Notes: generated by a model not told the origin, from the sequence alone. Positions 25,992 to 38,639 are shown, numbered from the stretch's first letter. The stretch is DNA of 64,000 nucleotides from Thermoguttaceae bacterium (GCA_017434455.1 JAFRFG010000044.1:1-64000); one strand, 5' to 3'. Numbers and translations: made by a program.

Positions 25992-26909
25992 CTAGCGCGT
26001 CAATTCCTCGGGAAGCTCGGGCATTCCTCCCGGGCGGGAGCAGACGTAGGCGGCCACGCGCGAGGCGTGGGCGTTGATCCGCTCCAGCGGCCGTCCCGCC
26101 AGGTAATCGACGACACAGCAGGCCGTGAAGGAATCGCCGGCGCCCACGGCGCTGGCCGGCCGCGAGCAAAGCGCGGGAGAGAAACTCTCTCGGCCGTCGC
26201 GGGCAAAGAGAAAACTCCCCTGGCTTCCCCCCGTCAAAATCAAAAGCTCCAGATCATACCGGTTTAAAAGCTCCCGGACAAAACGGCGCTTGTTTCCCTC
26301 CAACACCCCGGCAGCGCCGAAGAGCGGTCCCGGCTCGATCGGCGAGGCGAGCATCTCGGCCAGGACCAGCAGCTCTTCGTCGTTGAGCTTCAGCCAGCCG
26401 GCGCGCGGAAGCAGTTCGGCGATAAGCTCGGCGCTGTAAAACGGCGCGCGAAGATTCAGGTCGAGAATAACCTTCGCGGCGGGCTTTAAAGCGTCGAGCA
26501 GCGCGAAGAGCGTTTGACGGTTTTCTTTGGCCCTGCAGGCGAGCGACCCGAAGCACAGCGCGTCGGCGCCGGCGGCCAGACGAAGAGCGTCCGGCTCGGG
26601 GGCGATACGGTCCCAGGCGACCGACTCGACGATACGATAACTCGGCTGGCCGTCGACCAGCGTGACATCGACCGTCCCGGTGGGAGCTTGAGGATCGATC
26701 TGGATGAAATCGGTGGGAACCTGCCTGTCGCGGAAGGCCTCGATCAGCTCACGGCCGAGCGGGTCGTCCCCAATGCGGGAGATCAGCGCCGAGTCGGCCC
26801 CCAGCGCGCGGCAGTGGTAGGCAAAGTTCCCCGGCGCGCCGCCGATCTGTTTCCCCGAGGGGAGCATATCCCAAAGGAGCTCCCCAAACGCTAGAATTTT
26901 TGCCGACAT
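25992..26909 (-). CDS. PfkB-family carbohydrate kinase (fructokinase-like)
   Basis: The 305-aa product is a ribokinase-fold sugar kinase. It has the N-terminal signature GGAPGNFAYHCRALG, the second PfkB signature SAVGAGDSFTACCV with the catalytic Asp, and an ATP-site LILTGGSQGSFLF. It is most like bacterial fructokinases, but PfkB specificity cannot be read from sequence. An AGGGAA lies before the ATG. It starts 27 bp after the end of thrC and is followed after 161 bp by the SIS-domain gene, so it may phosphorylate the sugar that the SIS protein then converts. It lacks a signal peptide and is cytoplasmic. Confidence 0.9.
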   Translation of the reverse strand: MSAKILAFGELLWDMLPSGKQIGGAPGNFAYHCRALGADSALISRIGDDPLGRELIEAFRDRQVPTDFIQIDPQAPTGTVDVTLVDGQPSYRIVESVAWDRIAPEPDALRLAAGADALCFGSLACRAKENRQTLFALLDALKPAAKVILDLNLRAPFYSAELIAELLPRAGWLKLNDEELLVLAEMLASPIEPGPLFGAAGVLEGNKRRFVRELLNRYDLELLILTGGSQGSFLFARDGRESFSPALCSRPASAVGAGDSFTACCVVDYLAGRPLERINAHASRVAAYVCSRPGGMPELPEELTR

Positions 26910-26936
26910 AGACGTTCCCTAATACAACTTCAGCTG

Positions 26937-28322
26937 TTACTTCAGCAGGTCAATGATCTGATCGATATCGTTGGCGACGGTGACCGGATGGTTCGCGAAT
27001 TCGGTGGTGGTGACACCGCGGCACCCCAAGATCTTGTCAAAGAACTCGCGGTTGGTTCCGTGGTAGGCGACCGTCGCGTTCGGGTCTTTGAGCTGGTTTC
27101 CGGTCAAGACACAGACCACCCGCTCATCCTTGCCGATCGTCCCTTCGGCGACGAGCTTTTTCGCCCCGGCCACCGAGGCGGCGCTGGCCGGCTCGCAGCC
27201 CAGACCGCCGGCGCCGATATTCGCCTTGGCGTCGAGGATCTCCTGCTCGGTCACCTGGCGAACGACCCCGTCGCAGAAGTCCAGCGCGCGGAGGCACTTG
27301 GTCAGGTTGACCGGCCGGTTGATCTCGATCGCGCTGGCAATCGTCGAGGCCTTCCGCCCTTCGGCGTCCATCTGGCGGAAGAACGCGTCGACCTTTTGCT
27401 TATCGTACCGGCCGCCGTTCCAGCGCAGCCCCTCTTCGGTGTAGAGACGATAGAGGGTATTGGCGCCGACGGCGTTGATCACCGCCAGACGCGGGACCTT
27501 CTCGATCAGGCCGAGTTTCTTCAGTTCGATAAACGCCTTCCCGAACGAGCTGGAGTTCCCCAGGTTGCCGCCGGGAACGACGATCCAATCGGGGACTTCC
27601 CAGCGCAGCGCCTCTAAGACGCGGAACATAATCGTCTTTTGCCCTTCGAGGCGGAACGGGTTAAGACTGTTGAGCAGATAAAGACCGAGTTTTTTCGAGA
27701 CTTCCTGAACGCGGGCCATCGCGTCGTCGAAGTCCCCTTCGATCTGAATGGTCTTCGCGCCGTAGTCGAGCGCCTGCGAGAGCTTCCCGTAGGCGATCTT
27801 TCCGGAACCGATAAAGATCACGGCGTTCATCAGCCGGGTACAGCCGCAGTAAATCGCCATCGAGGCGCTGGTATTGCCGGTCGAGGCGCAGGCGGCGGTC
27901 TTGGCGCCGACCAATTTTCCGTGGGTCAGCCCGGCGGACATCCCGTTGTCTTTGAACGAACCGGAGGGATTGAGCCCCTCGTACTGCAAAAACAGACAGC
28001 CCGGTTTCAGACCGGCGTAGGGAGCGACAAAGTCCGCTTTTTGCAGGAGCGTCTGCCCCTCGCCGATGGTGACGCACTCATCCAGCGGGGCGAAGGGAAG
28101 AAGGTCATGGAAGCGCCAAACACCGCTCATCCGACGGAAGATATCGCGCTGAGCCCAAAATTGCTCAAAATGCTTCAGCGACTTGGGGACAGGGAGCTTA
28201 TCCCACTGGTAATCGGCGTCCAGAAGGGCGCCGCACTTGGGACAGCGGTGATGGATCTCCATCAGATCATAGGTCGCGCCGCAGTCGGGATTGATGCAGT
28301 GTTGAAACGCGTACGAATTCAT
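26937..28322 (-). CDS. thrC: Threonine synthase
   Basis: The product converts O-phosphohomoserine to threonine with PLP. The lysine that binds PLP is in [13 protein letters not shown] (Lys124 from this start); the phosphate loop [14 protein letters not shown] and the SNAS-like [10 protein letters not shown] are present. An N-terminal zinc-ribbon-like segment with four cysteines (CINPDC and CPKC) precedes the catalytic core, as in longer class-I forms. The frame also has a GTG nine bases upstream, and neither start has a strong ribosome site. A minus-strand TATAAT lies at 28414-28419 in the 259-bp gap upstream. It opens a same-strand run of five genes but has no evident metabolic link to the sugar genes that follow. 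Confidence 0.93.
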   Translation of the reverse strand: MNSYAFQHCINPDCGATYDLMEIHHRCPKCGALLDADYQWDKLPVPKSLKHFEQFWAQRDIFRRMSGVWRFHDLLPFAPLDECVTIGEGQTLLQKADFVAPYAGLKPGCLFLQYEGLNPSGSFKDNGMSAGLTHGKLVGAKTAACASTGNTSASMAIYCGCTRLMNAVIFIGSGKIAYGKLSQALDYGAKTIQIEGDFDDAMARVQEVSKKLGLYLLNSLNPFRLEGQKTIMFRVLEALRWEVPDWIVVPGGNLGNSSSFGKAFIELKKLGLIEKVPRLAVINAVGANTLYRLYTEEGLRWNGGRYDKQKVDAFFRQMDAEGRKASTIASAIEINRPVNLTKCLRALDFCDGVVRQVTEQEILDAKANIGAGGLGCEPASAASVAGAKKLVAEGTIGKDERVVCVLTGNQLKDPNATVAYHGTNREFFDKILGCRGVTTTEFANHPVTVANDIDQIIDLLK

Positions 28323-28590
28323 CGTCGTCACTTTCTGTCAGCTTATGCTTTGTTTTGGTACTTGTGTCCACGAAAGTTATGTCCTCGCGGGGAGGCCCCC
28401 CACGGGTCCTTTATTATAATACCCATCCGCGTCTAAAAAAGCCAGACCATCGGCGCGAAACGCCGCCGCGCCCGAGGCGAAAAAGCGCCCCACAGCTTGC
28501 TCTTGCCACCGGCGGAAAAAAAGTCTACTCTGCGGCCGTGGATCGGAACGATCCGCTCACCATGGGAATCACTTCACGTTAGGACCGTTA

Positions 28591-30078
28591 ATGTTTCAGT
28601 ACAATAGGCAGGCGATGCGCAAATCCGATAAACAGTGGATGATATTTCAAGATGATTCCCATTCCCGATCCGGCAGGGACACAGCCCCCTCTGCCCAGCC
28701 GCTGATGAGCGACTTCCCCCGTTTGGGGGATATCCCGATTCCCCGAGAGAAGACCTTGGTCGAAGAGCTCTTCAGCTTCGACGGTCCCCCTGACGCGACC
28801 GTCTCGGTCGGCGGGCAGAACTACTACTATTTCTCCGGGGAGGGGTATTTAGGTCTTCAGGCGAATCCCGAGGTCCTGGCGGCGACCTGTGAGGCGGTTC
28901 TTCGCTACGGAACCTCGCTGGGGACCATCCGCCGGCGGTTCACCCCCGCGCCGATCCTCGACGTGGAGCGCCAGGCCGCCGAAATCTACGGAACCGAGCA
29001 GGCGTACTACAGCGGCGGGGAGACGACCGTCACCGAGGCGCTCCTGACCTCCATCCGCGAAACGGCCGAATCGGTCTTCGTCGACGAACTGGTCTCCGAC
29101 AGCACCTGGTCCGCCGTGGAGCGGGTCTTCGGAGGGCGCGGGGCGGTCCACGCGTTTCGCCATCGCGACGTCGGTCATCTGGGGGAACTGATCCACGATC
29201 ACCTTCAGCCGCGCACCCGCCCGCTGGTCGTCACCGATGGGGTCTTTAACGTGACCGGCACCATCGCGCCGATTCCCGAATACTACAAGCTTCTGGCCGA
29301 ATATCCCGAAAGCGCCCTGTTCATCGACGACTCCGAGGGGCTCGGTGTCCTGGGAGAGAAAGGCCGGGGAACGCTGGAGTACTACGACTACGATCCCAGC
29401 GGAATCAACCGAACCCGGCTCGACAGCCAGGGGGATCCGACCTTCGGCATCGACTCCCTCGACTACTGGTCCGGCCAGGGAGAACAGACGGCCGAACGAT
29501 CCAACCTTCTCGACCCGTTCGGCGGCGAGACTCCCTCCTGCGGCGCGGAAATGAAAACGCCTTCCCCCAAAAGGAAACGGTACGCGGTGCCGCCGAAAAA
29601 GAAGCTGCCGATTAGAACCTATCAGATCGTCTCCCTCTCCAGAGCGATCGGGGGCTGCGGCGCGGTGATCCCCGGAAGCGACCGATTCATCGATCGAATC
29701 AAGGGAACCCCGGCTAATCCCGAGGCGATCATCCCGACCCCCCTGGCGACCGCGACACTCAAAGGGCTTCAGCTGTCTTTTCACCACGATATGATTCGTC
29801 ACCGCCTTTGGGATAACGTCTACTATTTCAAAAACGAGATGGAAAAGATCGGCATCAAGTGTGAGGGGAACATGGTCCCGATCGTCTCGATCCAAACCGG
29901 TTCGGACGGAAACATGCGCCGGCTCCAGCGGGAACTGATCAAAGAGCAAATCCTGGTGTCGTTCCTGCAGAGAATGAACAAGCGCCGCCGGGGAGGTTCT
30001 CTGCGCGTGGCCCTCTTCGCCACGCATGAGCGGCAGATGCTCGACCTGTTCCTCGATACGTTCCGGCGGATTCTGTAA
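28591..30078 (+). CDS. Alpha-oxoamine synthase-like protein lacking the PLP lysine
   Basis: A fold-type I homologue of BioF, KBL and serine palmitoyltransferase (495 aa). The ribosome site AGGA precedes the ATG at good distance. The family features GLQANPEV, VTDGVFNVTGTIAPIPEY and LGVLGEKGRGTLEYY are clear. Three key residues are not: the PLP lysine in the family T-L-x-K-A-x-G motif is Arg351 (SLSRAIGG), the D-E-A-H motif reads D246-D-S-E (Glu for His), and the N-H-A-S ring-stacking histidine is replaced (LVSDSTWS). About 70 extra residues, with a basic patch (PSPKRKRYAVPPKKK), are inserted between the last two motifs. It is probably catalytically dead or changed, resembling in this respect the inactive SPTLC1 subunit. 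It is divergent from thrC and stands alone. Confidence 0.8.
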   Translation: MFQYNRQAMRKSDKQWMIFQDDSHSRSGRDTAPSAQPLMSDFPRLGDIPIPREKTLVEELFSFDGPPDATVSVGGQNYYYFSGEGYLGLQANPEVLAATCEAVLRYGTSLGTIRRRFTPAPILDVERQAAEIYGTEQAYYSGGETTVTEALLTSIRETAESVFVDELVSDSTWSAVERVFGGRGAVHAFRHRDVGHLGELIHDHLQPRTRPLVVTDGVFNVTGTIAPIPEYYKLLAEYPESALFIDDSEGLGVLGEKGRGTLEYYDYDPSGINRTRLDSQGDPTFGIDSLDYWSGQGEQTAERSNLLDPFGGETPSCGAEMKTPSPKRKRYAVPPKKKLPIRTYQIVSLSRAIGGCGAVIPGSDRFIDRIKGTPANPEAIIPTPLATATLKGLQLSFHHDMIRHRLWDNVYYFKNEMEKIGIKCEGNMVPIVSIQTGSDGNMRRLQRELIKEQILVSFLQRMNKRRRGGSLRVALFATHERQMLDLFLDTFRRIL

Positions 30079-30120
30079 AAAACAACAGCGGAAGAAAAGA
30101 AAACGAAAGAGGGGCGCGCT

Positions 30121-30321
30121 TCAGAACCCCTCTTCCTCCTCGTCAAAGTGATCCCCTTCGTAGTCCTGGCCGTCGTACTCGAGCTGGTGTCCGGTGGCCG
30201 GATCGATCATCGAACCGCCGTCGTCGTGCGACTCGACATAGGCCCGAAGACAATCCTCGCAGCAGGCGTACGCCCATGAGGGGGCGGGGATAAACTCACA
30301 GCCGCAAAAGGGGCACCTCAT
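30121..30321 (-). CDS. Small zinc-ribbon-like acidic protein (66 aa)
   Basis: The product begins MRCPFCGCEF and has a second cysteine group CCEDC, together a likely zinc-ribbon, followed by an acidic tail (GDHFDEEEEGF). The frame extends to 30363, but the ATG at 30319-30321 has GGAG upstream and gives the natural CPFC start. It is 76 bp after grpE on the same strand and is the last gene of the chaperone block. The family is not recognised, and it may be a small regulator or rubredoxin-like protein. Confidence 0.65.
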   Translation of the reverse strand: MRCPFCGCEFIPAPSWAYACCEDCLRAYVESHDDGGSMIDPATGHQLEYDGQDYEGDHFDEEEEGF

Positions 30322-30397
30322 TGTCTGTCTCCGGTTAAAAAGGGGGAAGGTCTGTCTTAACACCGCGTGATCGGGCCTAACCGCGCACCCGGCGGCT

Positions 30398-30982
30398 TTA
30401 CTCCGCCTTTTTCGGGGCCGAGACCACGACCTGCGTCGGACGGACCACCCGGTCGTGCAGCAGAAAACCGGCCTGCCCCTCGGCGATCACCTCGTTGGCG
30501 GGCCTGTCGCTGGGAAGCATCGCGATCGACTCGTGGAAGTTCGGGTCAAACGGCGCTCCGATCGCCTCGATCCTGGTGATGTCGTGTTTTTTGAGGATGT
30601 CCAGGAACTGCTGGTGCATCATCTTGACCCCCTCGATGAGCGTCTCGACATCGAGGTCCTGCTCGGCGGCGGCCAGCGCGCGTCCCATATTGTCCCAGAC
30701 GGGGAGAATATCGCGCGCCAGCGACATCGACTCATACTTGCGCAGCTCGGCGAGCTCCCGATTCTTCCGGTTGCGGAAGTTCTCCAGTTCCGCCAAAGAG
30801 CGCAGCGCCTGGTCTTTCGCCGCGGCGAGCTGCTCGCTCAGCTCGGCGATTTTTTCCTCGGGCGAAACGGCCTGTTTCTCCGCTCCCGACAGGTCGATCG
30901 CCGGATCGGCCGCCGGATCGTTCTTCATTTCGTCCATGCTCTGGTTCCCGGTTGTCTCGGCCGGCTTCTTGTCATCTTCCAT
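30398..30982 (-). CDS. grpE: GrpE nucleotide exchange factor
   Basis: A 194-aa protein with an acidic disordered N-terminus, a long coiled coil (residues about 43-110, including ALRSLAELENFRNRKNRE, the GrpE core signature) and the C-terminal beta-wing FHESIAMLPSDRPANEVIAEGQAGFLLHDRVVRPTQVVVS, here quoted in parts: FDPNFHESIAML and RVVRPTQVVVS. It releases ADP from DnaK. It follows dnaJ by 42 bp. dnaK itself is not in this window, so the DnaJ-GrpE pair must partner a DnaK encoded elsewhere. Confidence 0.95.
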   Translation of the reverse strand: MEDDKKPAETTGNQSMDEMKNDPAADPAIDLSGAEKQAVSPEEKIAELSEQLAAAKDQALRSLAELENFRNRKNRELAELRKYESMSLARDILPVWDNMGRALAAAEQDLDVETLIEGVKMMHQQFLDILKKHDITRIEAIGAPFDPNFHESIAMLPSDRPANEVIAEGQAGFLLHDRVVRPTQVVVSAPKKAE

Positions 30983-31024
30983 CGTTTCTTTCCCCTTGCC
31001 GCGGTTGCCGCGAAAACGCGAAAA

Positions 31025-32287
31025 CTATTTTTTCTTCTTGTCTTTGGAACTGGTTTTCTCTTTACGGTCCTTCGAACCCCGCTCGCCGGCCTTGCCGCCG
31101 TCGTCGCCTGAAGGAGAATCGCCGTCCGGTTTCTTCGCGGATTCCTCCGCTTTGTCCTTTTCCTTCTCTTTGGGAGAGAAGAAATCGCTGAGGAAGTTCT
31201 TTAGCTTGCTGCCGAAACCGTTGCGCTGCGGGAAGACCGTATCGCCGTCGATTTCGGCGATCTTGCGCAAGAGATTCTCGTACTCCGGGGTCATCTTGCG
31301 CGGGACCTCGATATAGACCTGAATCAGCAGATCCCCCACGGCGTTGCGCCGCGGCGTCGGCATCCCCCTGCCGCGCAGCTTAATGACGTCGTCATTTTGC
31401 GTCCCGGCAGGGATTTTGATCCGCTCGGTCCCGTCGAGCGTCGGGATTTCGATCTCGCCGCCGAGGGCCGCCTGCGCGTAGCGGATCGGCACGCGGCAGA
31501 CAAGATTCATCCCATCCCGATGGAAGAACGGATGCGGCTTGATCTGAAGGAAGACATAGCAGTCGCCCGGATAACCGTCGGGCATCTGATTCCCTTCCCC
31601 CTGGATCCGCAGCTTGGTGCCGCTTTCGATCCCCGCGGGAATACGAATCTCGCGCGTCACCTCACGCCAGACCACTCCCTTGCCGTGGCAGTGGGGGCAA
31701 GGGGTGGGAATCACCTTCCCCGTCCCTTGGCACTTGGGACAGGGAATGCGCATCGTAAAGATCCCCGCCGACTTCTGCACTTGGCCGTGGCCGCCGCAGA
31801 ACCGGCACGTCTCCGGCTTGGTCCCCGGCGCGGCGCCGCTGCCGCCGCACTTCTCGCAGATCTCCTGTCGGCGGTAGCGAATCTCGCGAGTCACCCCCCG
31901 GGCCGCTTCGTGCAGGTCCAACGAGAGGGTGGTGCGAACATCGCCCCCCTGACGCGCCTGCCGCGTACCGCCGCCAAAGAAGGAACCGAAGATCGAGTCG
32001 CCGAACAGGTCGCTGAAGGTACTGAACGGGTTCCCGTAGTCGCCACCTCCGCCGGTCGCCTGGTTGTTCAGCCCCTCGCGGCCGTAGCGATCGTAAATCT
32101 GGCGCTTCTCCGGATCGTTGAGAACCTCGAACGCCTCGGCCACCGCCTTGAACTTCTCCACCGCCTCGGGATTCCCCGGATTGCGGTCGGGGTGGTACTT
32201 CATCGCGGCTTTGCGATAGGCGGACGCGATCTGCTCTTTGGTGGCGGTACGCTCAATCTCCAGAATTTCGTAATAGTCAATATCCAT
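31025..32287 (-). CDS. dnaJ: Chaperone protein DnaJ (Hsp40)
   Basis: The 420-aa product has a J domain with HPD at residues 32-34, a Gly-rich linker, the complete cysteine-rich zinc domain with four CxxCxGxG motifs ([32 protein letters not shown]), and the C-terminal substrate domains. The C-terminus carries a Lys/Glu/Asp-rich tail (ending in [15 protein letters not shown]) longer than in standard DnaJ. It stimulates DnaK ATPase and delivers substrates. It stands between groEL (173 bp upstream, with a hairpin in the gap) and grpE. Confidence 0.96.
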   Translation of the reverse strand: MDIDYYEILEIERTATKEQIASAYRKAAMKYHPDRNPGNPEAVEKFKAVAEAFEVLNDPEKRQIYDRYGREGLNNQATGGGGDYGNPFSTFSDLFGDSIFGSFFGGGTRQARQGGDVRTTLSLDLHEAARGVTREIRYRRQEICEKCGGSGAAPGTKPETCRFCGGHGQVQKSAGIFTMRIPCPKCQGTGKVIPTPCPHCHGKGVVWREVTREIRIPAGIESGTKLRIQGEGNQMPDGYPGDCYVFLQIKPHPFFHRDGMNLVCRVPIRYAQAALGGEIEIPTLDGTERIKIPAGTQNDDVIKLRGRGMPTPRRNAVGDLLIQVYIEVPRKMTPEYENLLRKIAEIDGDTVFPQRNGFGSKLKNFLSDFFSPKEKEKDKAEESAKKPDGDSPSGDDGGKAGERGSKDRKEKTSSKDKKKK

Positions 32288-32393
32288 TCAAAACGCCCGT
32301 GATCCGTGCAAAAACGCCTAAGGTCGGTATAAAACGCCTGATGTCCCCGGAAGCGCCGGCGGCCGAAAGCACCCGCCGACGCGCGGCGCGTTT

Positions 32394-32427
32394 GAAAAAT
32401 GGGGGTGGAAGCCACCCCCATTTTCAA
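32394..32427 (-). terminator. Hairpin between groEL and dnaJ (terminator or attenuator)
   Basis: GAAAATGGGGGTGG and CCACCCCCATTTTTC form a 14-bp stem on the minus strand, with T residues at its 3' side. It could end the groEL transcript or reduce read-through into dnaJ-grpE. Confidence 0.65.
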
Positions 32428-32459
32428 CAGTGCTCTAGGCCTTTTCGAAAGGCGAAAAC

Positions 32460-34124
<1,665 letters not shown>

Positions 34125-34147
34125 CTAAAGGGAGACAGCGCGTGCGC

Positions 34148-34456
34148 TTAGCACTTCACGACCTTGGCGAGAATGTCGTTCTCACGCAGAATCTTGATCT
34201 CGCGGCCGTCGATTTCGACGTCCGAACCGGAGTACTTCCCGTAGATCACCTCGTCGTCGACCTGAACCGACAGAGCGGCGCGCTCACCGCTGTCGAGAAG
34301 CTTCCCCTGCCCAACGGCGATGACGATGCCGCGCTGCGGCTTCTCTTTGGCGCTGTCCGGCAGAACGATACCACCGGCGGTCACTTCTTCGGCGGCCAGC
34401 GGCTCAACAACGACGCGATCATCCAGAGGACTGAGATTGATACTTTTCTTAGCCAT
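34148..34456 (-). CDS. groES: Co-chaperonin GroES
   Basis: The 102-aa product begins [20 protein letters not shown] and contains the mobile-loop region ([17 protein letters not shown]) and [12 protein letters not shown]. It forms the heptameric lid of GroEL. The gene lies between the two groEL copies: 75 bp after the GGM-tailed copy and 74 bp before the tailless one. No CIRCE-type inverted repeat is visible in either gap. Confidence 0.96.
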   Translation of the reverse strand: MAKKSINLSPLDDRVVVEPLAAEEVTAGGIVLPDSAKEKPQRGIVIAVGQGKLLDSGERAALSVQVDDEVIYGKYSGSDVEIDGREIKILRENDILAKVVKC

Positions 34457-34531
34457 AGTGTATAATCCTTTTTTTGGTCTTAAGTTTTTCTTTTCTTACG
34501 TTGAGGTTTGACTTCGCGCGGGGCGAATCTT

Positions 34532-36202
<1,671 letters not shown>

Positions 36203-36427
36203 ACGCGGATTACTCCTTACTCTTGACTGTCTAGACTACTTTATAGTCATTTCCGATAGTTGCTTGGTCATTATGCGGGACACTCAGCACGCCCCGCGGG
36301 TCCCCCGCGCACCGGCCGATAAACCGTCAAACGGGGAGAGGGCTGAATCCATTCAAAAGCTACTGATCCGTCGCACACTTTCAAGCAACTTTTATGCCAG
36401 TATTGTTGATTATAGCGTGACGAGAAC
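36203..36427 (-). promoter_or_regulatory. Leader and -10 box of the chaperone block
   Basis: On the minus strand a perfect TATAAT lies at 36414-36409, giving a 5' leader near 200 nt. No good -35 and no CIRCE (TTAGCACTC-N9-GAGTGCTAA) or similar inverted repeat is present, so heat-shock control, if any, must use another signal. Confidence 0.4.
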
Positions 36428-36456
36428 AAAAAAAGCCCCGTTTTTGGGGCTTTTTT
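36428..36456 (-). terminator. Terminator ahead of the chaperone block
   Basis: AAAAAAGCCCC and GGGGCTTTTTT form a perfect stem with flanking runs in both directions. It probably insulates the groEL promoter from the WD40 gene upstream on the minus strand. Confidence 0.8.
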
Positions 36457-36556
36457 GACTTTTCCGGGAAATTCTTCTCCTTTCCCGACCGAACCTGCGG
36501 CTCGGGGCTTGCCATTTTGACAGGCACCGCCCGGGGCTGTCCAACACGAGTCCCCT

Positions 36557-36589
36557 AAAACAAACGGTCCCGCCTCACCGGGCGGGACC
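36557..36589 (-). terminator. Terminator of the WD40 gene
   Basis: GGTCCCGCC (36566-36574) pairs with GGCGGGACC (36581-36589); on the minus strand the stem is followed by GTTTGTTTT. It begins a few bases past the stop codon at 36598. Confidence 0.7.
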
Positions 36590-36597
36590 AAAGAACA

Positions 36598-38535
36598 TCA
36601 CGACATCGAATCGGCGCTCGGCTCCTCCGGTACTTTCTTATCGGGCGGAACCTGACCGGGACCGGTCGGAATGAACGGCTCGGCCGGGTCCGGATCAAAC
36701 GGCACCTGACCGGGGCCGGTCGGGGTGAAACCATCCGGGCCGGGGCCGCTGGGAGCCGCTGTCGGCGTCGGAAGAACCAGTTTGCCCTGGAGGGTCTCGT
36801 TCATTTCCCAGACAAAGACCTTTCCCGATTTGCATCCGGCGGCCACAAACGTGGGACAGGCGGCCAGAGAAAAGGCGGGTGTCTCGGTCTGGAATCGGAT
36901 GACCTCGATCCCGCGCGGAACTTGTTTGTCGGATTTCTTCGATTTGGCGCGATCCTTCGAACCGCTCGAACGGCCGCTGTCGTCGCCGTCGGAAAACGCC
37001 GCCTTGGCCTCTTTCGAATAATCTTCCTCGTCGTCATCGTCGACGGCTTTTCTCAGACCGGACGGGCCAAAGCCCCTCTGCCCGGTCATCGCCCCGGCGG
37101 CGCCCTGCGGCCCCATGACACCCTGCGGCCCCATCGTCACGTCCGGGTCTCCCATATCGGGCCCCATCGGCGACGAGGAGGAGCCGTTATCGGTGGTCCG
37201 GGCCCTCGGCTGAGTGCTCAGCCCGACCGCTTCGGCCTCAGCGGGGATCAGCCAGACGCGGACGGTACTGTCGTCACTGGCGGTCACCACCGCGTTGTCG
37301 CTCAAGAAGACCGCGCGGCGAACCGCTCCGGTATGACCGACAAAACGGCAGATCTCTTCCTGGGTGGAGAGATTCCAGAGGCGCGCGGTCTTGTCGGCGG
37401 AGGAAGAGAGGAGATATCCCCCGTCTTCGGAGGGGCACAGCGAGAAGACCGCCTTTTTATGCCCGGTCAGCTCCGAGACCGGGGGCTCGTCGCTTTTGGC
37501 GGAGAGGTTCTCCTCTTCATCGTCGTCAGAAGCGGCGGACTTTTTCTTCGTCTTTTTCTTGGATTCCCGCTCCATCGCCGATTTGCGGAGCACTTTGATC
37601 TTGTTGTCGCCGCCGGCGGTCAGGAGCTGTTCCCCGTCGGGGGTAAAGGCCAGATCGTAGAGAGCCCCCTGTCCGGTATCGTACTTCCCCTTCCCCGCCG
37701 GTTTGCCGGTATCGGCGTGCCAGAAGTAAATCAGTCCGTCGTTACAGGCCGCCGCCACGACCGAGCCGGTGGGGTCAAACTTCACCGACCAGAGTCGATC
37801 GGCCGCGCCGGAATAGCGTCTCGGCGATTTTTTGGGGTCTTCCCACTTCAAGACGGTCCTGTCGTAGCTGGCGGTCAGAAGACAGCTCCAATCCGGATCG
37901 GTCGCGATCGCGGTGATCCCCTCCCGATGCCCGCGAATCGACTTGACATTTTCGTCTTCACTGATCCGTTCGGTGAACGTCACTTCCACATTTCCGCTGA
38001 ACTGACCGGTCTGCTCATCGAGCAGTTTCCACAGCTGCGCGGTCTTATCAATGGAAGCCGATACGCAGTACGTCCCCTCATGGTTCATCATCAGGTCGGT
38101 GACCGGCCCCTTGTGACGCCGATAGGTGAAATCGGGCTTAGAGACTTCCTCCACCTCGATCTCGATCGGCTCCGGCTTCGCCGCCTGGGCGGGGGCGTTT
38201 CCCTGCTGGGGGGCGGCCTGCGGACCGGGCTGCGGCTGAATCGGCATCTTTTTTTCCGGCGCGTAGGGGTCAACCTTAGCGCCCGGAGCGTTGGCCCCGG
38301 GGACCTGCGCGGCCGACTGCTTCTGCTCCGGGGCGTAAGGATCCACCTTGGGGGCCGGAGCCGGGGCCGGGGCCGGCGCGGCGCCGCCGCCCAGCGTAGC
38401 GTTGACCGTATTCATCGTCGCCGCGGCGCCCGGGTTCGGCTGAGCGCCGGCGCCGGCAAGCCAAACAAACATAAACAACGCGGTCAGGCACAACAGCGTA
38501 AGCGATCGGACGTTACCACAGCAGCGTTTGGACAT
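36598..38535 (-). CDS. Secreted WD40 beta-propeller protein with charged inserts
   Basis: The 645-aa product has a signal peptide (residues about 10-31), a Pro/Ala-rich linker with two copies of KVDPYAPE, then WD40 repeats: HKGPVTDLMMNHEG...KTAQLWK, GHREGITAIATDP...RTVLKWE, LWSVKFDPTG...LIYFWH, ALYDLAFTPDG, GHKKAVFSLCPSEDG...KTARLWN and GHTGAVRRAVFLSD...TVRVWL. Two inserts interrupt the propeller, one Lys- then Asp/Glu-rich (KKKTKKKSAASDDDEEE) and one with a PMGPDMGDPDVTMGPQG low-complexity stretch. The C-terminus carries the duplicated motif PTGPGQVP. WD40 blades mediate protein contacts, here outside the cytoplasm. Promoter and terminators make it monocistronic. Confidence 0.82.
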   Translation of the reverse strand: MSKRCCGNVRSLTLLCLTALFMFVWLAGAGAQPNPGAAATMNTVNATLGGGAAPAPAPAPAPKVDPYAPEQKQSAAQVPGANAPGAKVDPYAPEKKMPIQPQPGPQAAPQQGNAPAQAAKPEPIEIEVEEVSKPDFTYRRHKGPVTDLMMNHEGTYCVSASIDKTAQLWKLLDEQTGQFSGNVEVTFTERISEDENVKSIRGHREGITAIATDPDWSCLLTASYDRTVLKWEDPKKSPRRYSGAADRLWSVKFDPTGSVVAAACNDGLIYFWHADTGKPAGKGKYDTGQGALYDLAFTPDGEQLLTAGGDNKIKVLRKSAMERESKKKTKKKSAASDDDEEENLSAKSDEPPVSELTGHKKAVFSLCPSEDGGYLLSSSADKTARLWNLSTQEEICRFVGHTGAVRRAVFLSDNAVVTASDDSTVRVWLIPAEAEAVGLSTQPRARTTDNGSSSSPMGPDMGDPDVTMGPQGVMGPQGAAGAMTGQRGFGPSGLRKAVDDDDEEDYSKEAKAAFSDGDDSGRSSGSKDRAKSKKSDKQVPRGIEVIRFQTETPAFSLAACPTFVAAGCKSGKVFVWEMNETLQGKLVLPTPTAAPSGPGPDGFTPTGPGQVPFDPDPAEPFIPTGPGQVPPDKKVPEEPSADSMS

Positions 38536-38610
38536 CGGACAAAAACCTCGCGGAAAACCTTCATCATGGTCCGGAAAATCGACTCCCCGGCATCGTGTAC
38601 ACTAACAAAT

Positions 38611-38639
38611 AGTATATTCCCAACGGGGGGGGATTTCAA
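38611..38639 (-). promoter_or_regulatory. Sigma-70-type promoter of the WD40 gene
   Basis: On the minus strand TTGAAA (38639-38634), a 17-bp spacer and TATACT (38616-38611). Transcription would start about 70 nt before the ATG at 38535. Confidence 0.65.

Noticed and set aside
36203..36427. CIRCE/HrcA operator in the chaperone leader
   Set aside because: No TTAGCACTC-type inverted repeat was found on either strand.
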